DNA from: Candidatus Proteinoplasmatales archaeon SG8-5
Lineage (GTDB): Archaea > Thermoplasmatota > Thermoplasmata > SG8-5
Assembly: GCA_001595885.1 (NCBI GenBank)
Contig: LSSH01000015.1
Span: forward strand, 1-7,592
Direction of reading: 5' to 3'
Length of the DNA: 7,592 bases
A program made the translations under genes and the position numbers. This document shows positions 6,093 to 7,592 of this stretch, piece after piece (the first letter of the stretch is position 1; every line of letters starts with the position of its first letter). Under the pieces are notes generated by a model that saw nothing but the letters and a program-made list of their open reading frames with translations, ran no database searches and was not told the DNA's origin.

Positions 6093-6431
6093 CTATTCCA
6101 ATTTCAGGCCCGTGTGTTTCTCGTACAACTCCGCCATGAAATCGCTGTCCTTGACCAGGCTGCATATCCTGCATAACTCGCTCACAGTGGTCCTTTCGTC
6201 ACCTTCGATTATCAGACCTGCGGACCTGTCGATCTCGGCCTTGAGCTCAGTCGTCAACGTTATCTCGCCCCTCTTCCCGGAGAGGTACTGGGAGACGGCC
6301 GCCTCCGTCACGCCAAGCTTCTCGGCGACCTGGACCTGTGAAAGCTTGTATTCCTTGACCATTGACTTGGCCAGTTCCTGCCTGATTCCGGGAAGCAGAT
6401 ACCAGACAAAGACCTCGCATGGCGTTTTCAT
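6093..6431 (-). CDS. XRE-type HTH transcriptional regulator (COG2522-like)
   Basis: 112 residues. It opens MKTPCEVFVWYLLPGIRQEL, the conserved start of a family of small archaeal HTH regulators that I recognise as COG2522-like. The helix-turn-helix is LSQVQVAEKLGVTEAAVSQY (about 30-49), followed by LSGKRGEI. The C-terminal half holds ELCRICSLVKDSDFM. Cys5, Cys87 and Cys90 are positions I recall as recurrent in the family and could bind a metal or sense redox state; that is inference. It is a cytosolic DNA-binding protein of unknown target. The ATG at 6431 has a TATA box about 27 bp upstream and no leader. It lies 79 bp downstream of hisIE on the same strand with its own promoter, and it converges with the PAS gene. 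A perfect 11-bp palindrome between TATA box and start suggests autoregulation. Confidence 0.88.
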   Translation of the reverse strand: MKTPCEVFVWYLLPGIRQELAKSMVKEYKLSQVQVAEKLGVTEAAVSQYLSGKRGEITLTTELKAEIDRSAGLIIEGDERTTVSELCRICSLVKDSDFMAELYEKHTGLKLE

Positions 6432-6441
6432 CTATCAAACA

Positions 6442-6452
6442 CAATCGGATTG
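6442..6452. promoter_or_regulatory. Palindromic operator candidate for the HTH gene
   Basis: CAATCGGATTG is a perfect palindrome of two 5-bp arms around one base. It starts 3 bp downstream of the TATA core (on the minus strand) and ends 11 bp before the ATG. A protein bound here would block polymerase access or initiation. A small XRE dimer binding its own promoter is the simplest reading. Confidence 0.4.
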
Positions 6453-6454
6453 CA

Positions 6455-6462
6455 TTATTTAA
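6455..6462 (-). promoter_or_regulatory. TATA box of the HTH gene, leaderless
   Basis: Minus-strand TTAAATAA is centred about 27 bp before the ATG at 6431, the archaeal spacing for initiation at the start codon. The upstream CTCAGG is only a moderate BRE. No Shine-Dalgarno lies between the box and the ATG. Confidence 0.5.
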
Positions 6463-6469
6463 CCTGAGT

Positions 6470-6492
6470 GCCGCCCGTCAGGGTCGGGTGGC
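6470..6492. repeat. GC-rich inverted repeat between hisIE and the HTH gene
   Basis: GCCGCCCG (6470-6477) and CGGGTGGC (6485-6492) are separated by 7 bases. Eight positions pair if one G-U wobble on plus-strand RNA is allowed; on minus-strand RNA that position is an A-C mismatch. It lies 18 bp past the hisIE stop and directly upstream of the HTH-gene TATA box. There is no following U-run on the minus strand, so a bacterial-type terminator is not supported. It could mark the hisIE 3' end or a regulator site. Confidence 0.35.
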
Positions 6493-6510
6493 TTCGGGAG
6501 TAAGCTTCGA

Positions 6511-7119
6511 TCATTTCCTCCTCCTCTCGAACTCATCCGTCAGTTCAGTCCACTCCACGCCCCTGTTGGCCAGCAACAGTAAGGAGTGGAAAATCAGGTC
6601 GGCCGCCTCCCACACAAGGTCACCCTCCCCGTTGAAGGCATCGATAAGCTCATGGCTCTCCTCCCTGATCTTGGCGACAAGGCGTGCGTCGTCGTCTATG
6701 ATGCCTGACACGTAACTTCCTTCCGGACGGTTCCGTTTCCTTTCCGTTATTATCCTGTACACCTCTTCCATGACGTGCTCGGGGATTCTCGTGGATCCCT
6801 GGCTATCACCAGATACCACAGTTTCAAAACAGCTGTATGAACCGGTGTGGCACGCGTTGCCCTTCTGCCTGACCACGTAGAGGAGGGAATCGCGGTCGCA
6901 GTCCGTAAACACGCCCAGGACCTCCTGTATGTTGCCGGATTCCTCGCCCTTCATCCACAGCCTGTTCCTCGACCTGGACCAGTACCAGGCCTTGCCGGTA
7001 TCCATCGTCCTGCCGAGGGCCTCCTCGTTCGCGTATGCGTGCATGAGCACGCGGCCCCGCAGGTCCTGCGCGACCACCGGTACCAGGCCGTCCTTGAAAT
7101 CGATGTCCCTGATGTTCAT
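6511..7119 (-). CDS. hisIE: Bifunctional phosphoribosyl-AMP cyclohydrolase / phosphoribosyl-ATP pyrophosphatase
   Basis: This fused enzyme does steps two and three of histidine synthesis: the HisE part cleaves PRPP-derived PR-ATP to PR-AMP, and the HisI part opens its purine ring. It has 202 residues, normal for the fusion. HisI (about 1-105): GRVLMHAYANEEAL at 22-35, SRSRNRLWMKGEESGNIQEV at 48-67, DCDRDSLL at 73-80 and GNACHTGSYSCF at 87-98. Cys74, Cys90 and Cys97 match the zinc ligands, and the DCDRD aspartates the Mg site. HisE (about 112-202): EESHELIDAF (Glu153, Glu154, Glu157) and EAADLIFH (Glu171, Asp174), the metal-binding acidic motifs of the MazG-like helical fold. The ATG at 7119 has only a weak Shine-Dalgarno. 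It follows hisF by 40 bp, a gap fully spanned by a 15-codon ORF whose stop overlaps this ATG. Confidence 0.96.
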   Translation of the reverse strand: MNIRDIDFKDGLVPVVAQDLRGRVLMHAYANEEALGRTMDTGKAWYWSRSRNRLWMKGEESGNIQEVLGVFTDCDRDSLLYVVRQKGNACHTGSYSCFETVVSGDSQGSTRIPEHVMEEVYRIITERKRNRPEGSYVSGIIDDDARLVAKIREESHELIDAFNGEGDLVWEAADLIFHSLLLLANRGVEWTELTDEFERRRK

Positions 7120-7163
7120 ATAACCACGACCGTTTGCCTTGCCTTCATCCTTCCTACCTTCAT
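7116..7163 (-). other. 15-codon ORF bridging hisF and hisIE
   Basis: ATG at 7163 overlaps the hisF stop as ATGA. The frame reads MKVGRMKARQTVVVI and ends in a TGA that overlaps the hisIE ATG, again as ATGA. It could carry terminating ribosomes from hisF across to hisIE by translational coupling. The peptide resembles nothing I know and is basic then hydrophobic. It may equally be a chance reading of a purine-rich spacer. Confidence 0.25.
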
Positions 7164-7592
7164 CTTACCACAACTCCGTTGCTCGAAAGATAATCCTTGA
7201 TGTCCCCGACCTCGTAAGTGCCGTAGTGAAGGATGCTGGCCATCAGCGCGGCGTCGGCGTTGCCGCTCGTTAATACTTCCAGGATGTCATCGGGCGTTCC
7301 GGCCCCGCCGGAGGCGATTATCGGGATATTGACCGCGTCGGATATGGCATTCGTCAACTCCAGGTCAAAGCCCTCGAGCGTGCCGTCGGCGTCCCAGCTG
7401 GTCAGGAGTATCTCACCGGCGCCCTTGCGCTCGACCTCGCAGGCCCACTCGACAGCGTCCCTCTCCGCGGGCGTCCTTCCGCCGTTGACCAGCACCTGCC
7501 AACTATCCCCTTTCCTGCGGGCGTCGATGGCGATGACGATGCACTGGCTGCCGAAGGCCGAGGCCGCCTCCCTCACCAATTCCGGGTCCTTG
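7160..7592 (-). CDS. hisF: Imidazole glycerol phosphate synthase cyclase subunit, C-terminal part
   Basis: HisF forms the TIM-barrel half of imidazole glycerol phosphate synthase. It takes ammonia from HisH and converts PRFAR to IGP and AICAR. The frame is open to the right edge, so the N-terminal half, including the first catalytic aspartate, lies outside; the frame reads KDPELVREAASAFGSQC from the edge. Visible: VIAIDARRKG, whose Asp is the second catalytic acid; VNGGRTP; GAGEILLTSWDADGTLEGFD; IPIIASGGAGTPDD, a phosphate-binding loop; and AALMASILHYG near the C-terminus. It ends in TGA at 7160-7162. Its position just before hisIE matches the end of a histidine operon. The tryptophan in TSWDADG replaces the more usual Met or Ile. 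Confidence 0.96.
   Translation of the reverse strand, partial: KDPELVREAASAFGSQCIVIAIDARRKGDSWQVLVNGGRTPAERDAVEWACEVERKGAGEILLTSWDADGTLEGFDLELTNAISDAVNIPIIASGGAGTPDDILEVLTSGNADAALMASILHYGTYEVGDIKDYLSSNGVVVR

Noticed and set aside
5991..6176. Plus-strand 61-codon ORF after the PAS gene
   Set aside because: Its ATG is only about 17 bp from the TATA centre, so it would fall upstream of the predicted transcript start. It runs into the antisense of the HTH gene and has no Shine-Dalgarno.
6073..6462. Plus-strand 129-codon ORF opposite the HTH gene
   Set aside because: The minus frame is a recognisable HTH regulator with its own promoter. The plus translation is Ser/Thr-rich without a domain.

Overview
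The window is chromosomal archaeal DNA, most likely from an uncultured euryarchaeote. Four things point that way: an archaeal/eukaryotic-type tryptophanyl-tRNA synthetase, a DUF835 domain (essentially archaeal), TATA/BRE-type promoters about 25-30 bp upstream of start codons, and T-rich rather than hairpin termination. Multi-PAS-DUF835 proteins are common in Thermoplasmatota, so that phylum is my best guess; it is not proven by anything here. The genes are moderately GC-rich and the gene borders AT-rich. I see no mobile element, CRISPR array, tRNA or rRNA.

Layout, left to right. The minus strand carries the N-terminal part of a TPR-like helical protein (cut by the left edge), then wecB (UDP-GlcNAc 2-epimerase), then trpS. 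From 2742 to 2908 is a divergent promoter region. The plus strand then carries one large gene (2909-5935) for a 1008-residue soluble regulator: a lysine-rich tail, six PAS domains, DUF835 and a C-terminal winged helix. It ends in a T-rich terminator. It converges with a minus-strand block that reads, from the right edge, hisF (partial), hisIE (fused HisI-HisE) and a small XRE-type HTH regulator with its own promoter.

The genes do not form one pathway. trpS and wecB look co-transcribed. hisF and hisIE are the end of a histidine-biosynthesis operon. The PAS protein is probably a cytosolic one-component sensor-regulator, because it has no kinase, receiver or membrane segment. Four genes have TATA boxes placed for leaderless or nearly leaderless mRNAs (TPR gene, trpS, the PAS gene and the HTH gene).

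Most worth a second look: the 6xPAS-DUF835-wHTH protein and its basic tail; the apparent CTG start of wecB; a 15-codon ORF bridging hisF and hisIE with stop/start overlaps at both ends; an orphan promoter-like element in the convergent gap aimed antisense to the HTH gene; and a perfect palindrome between the TATA box and start of that HTH gene.
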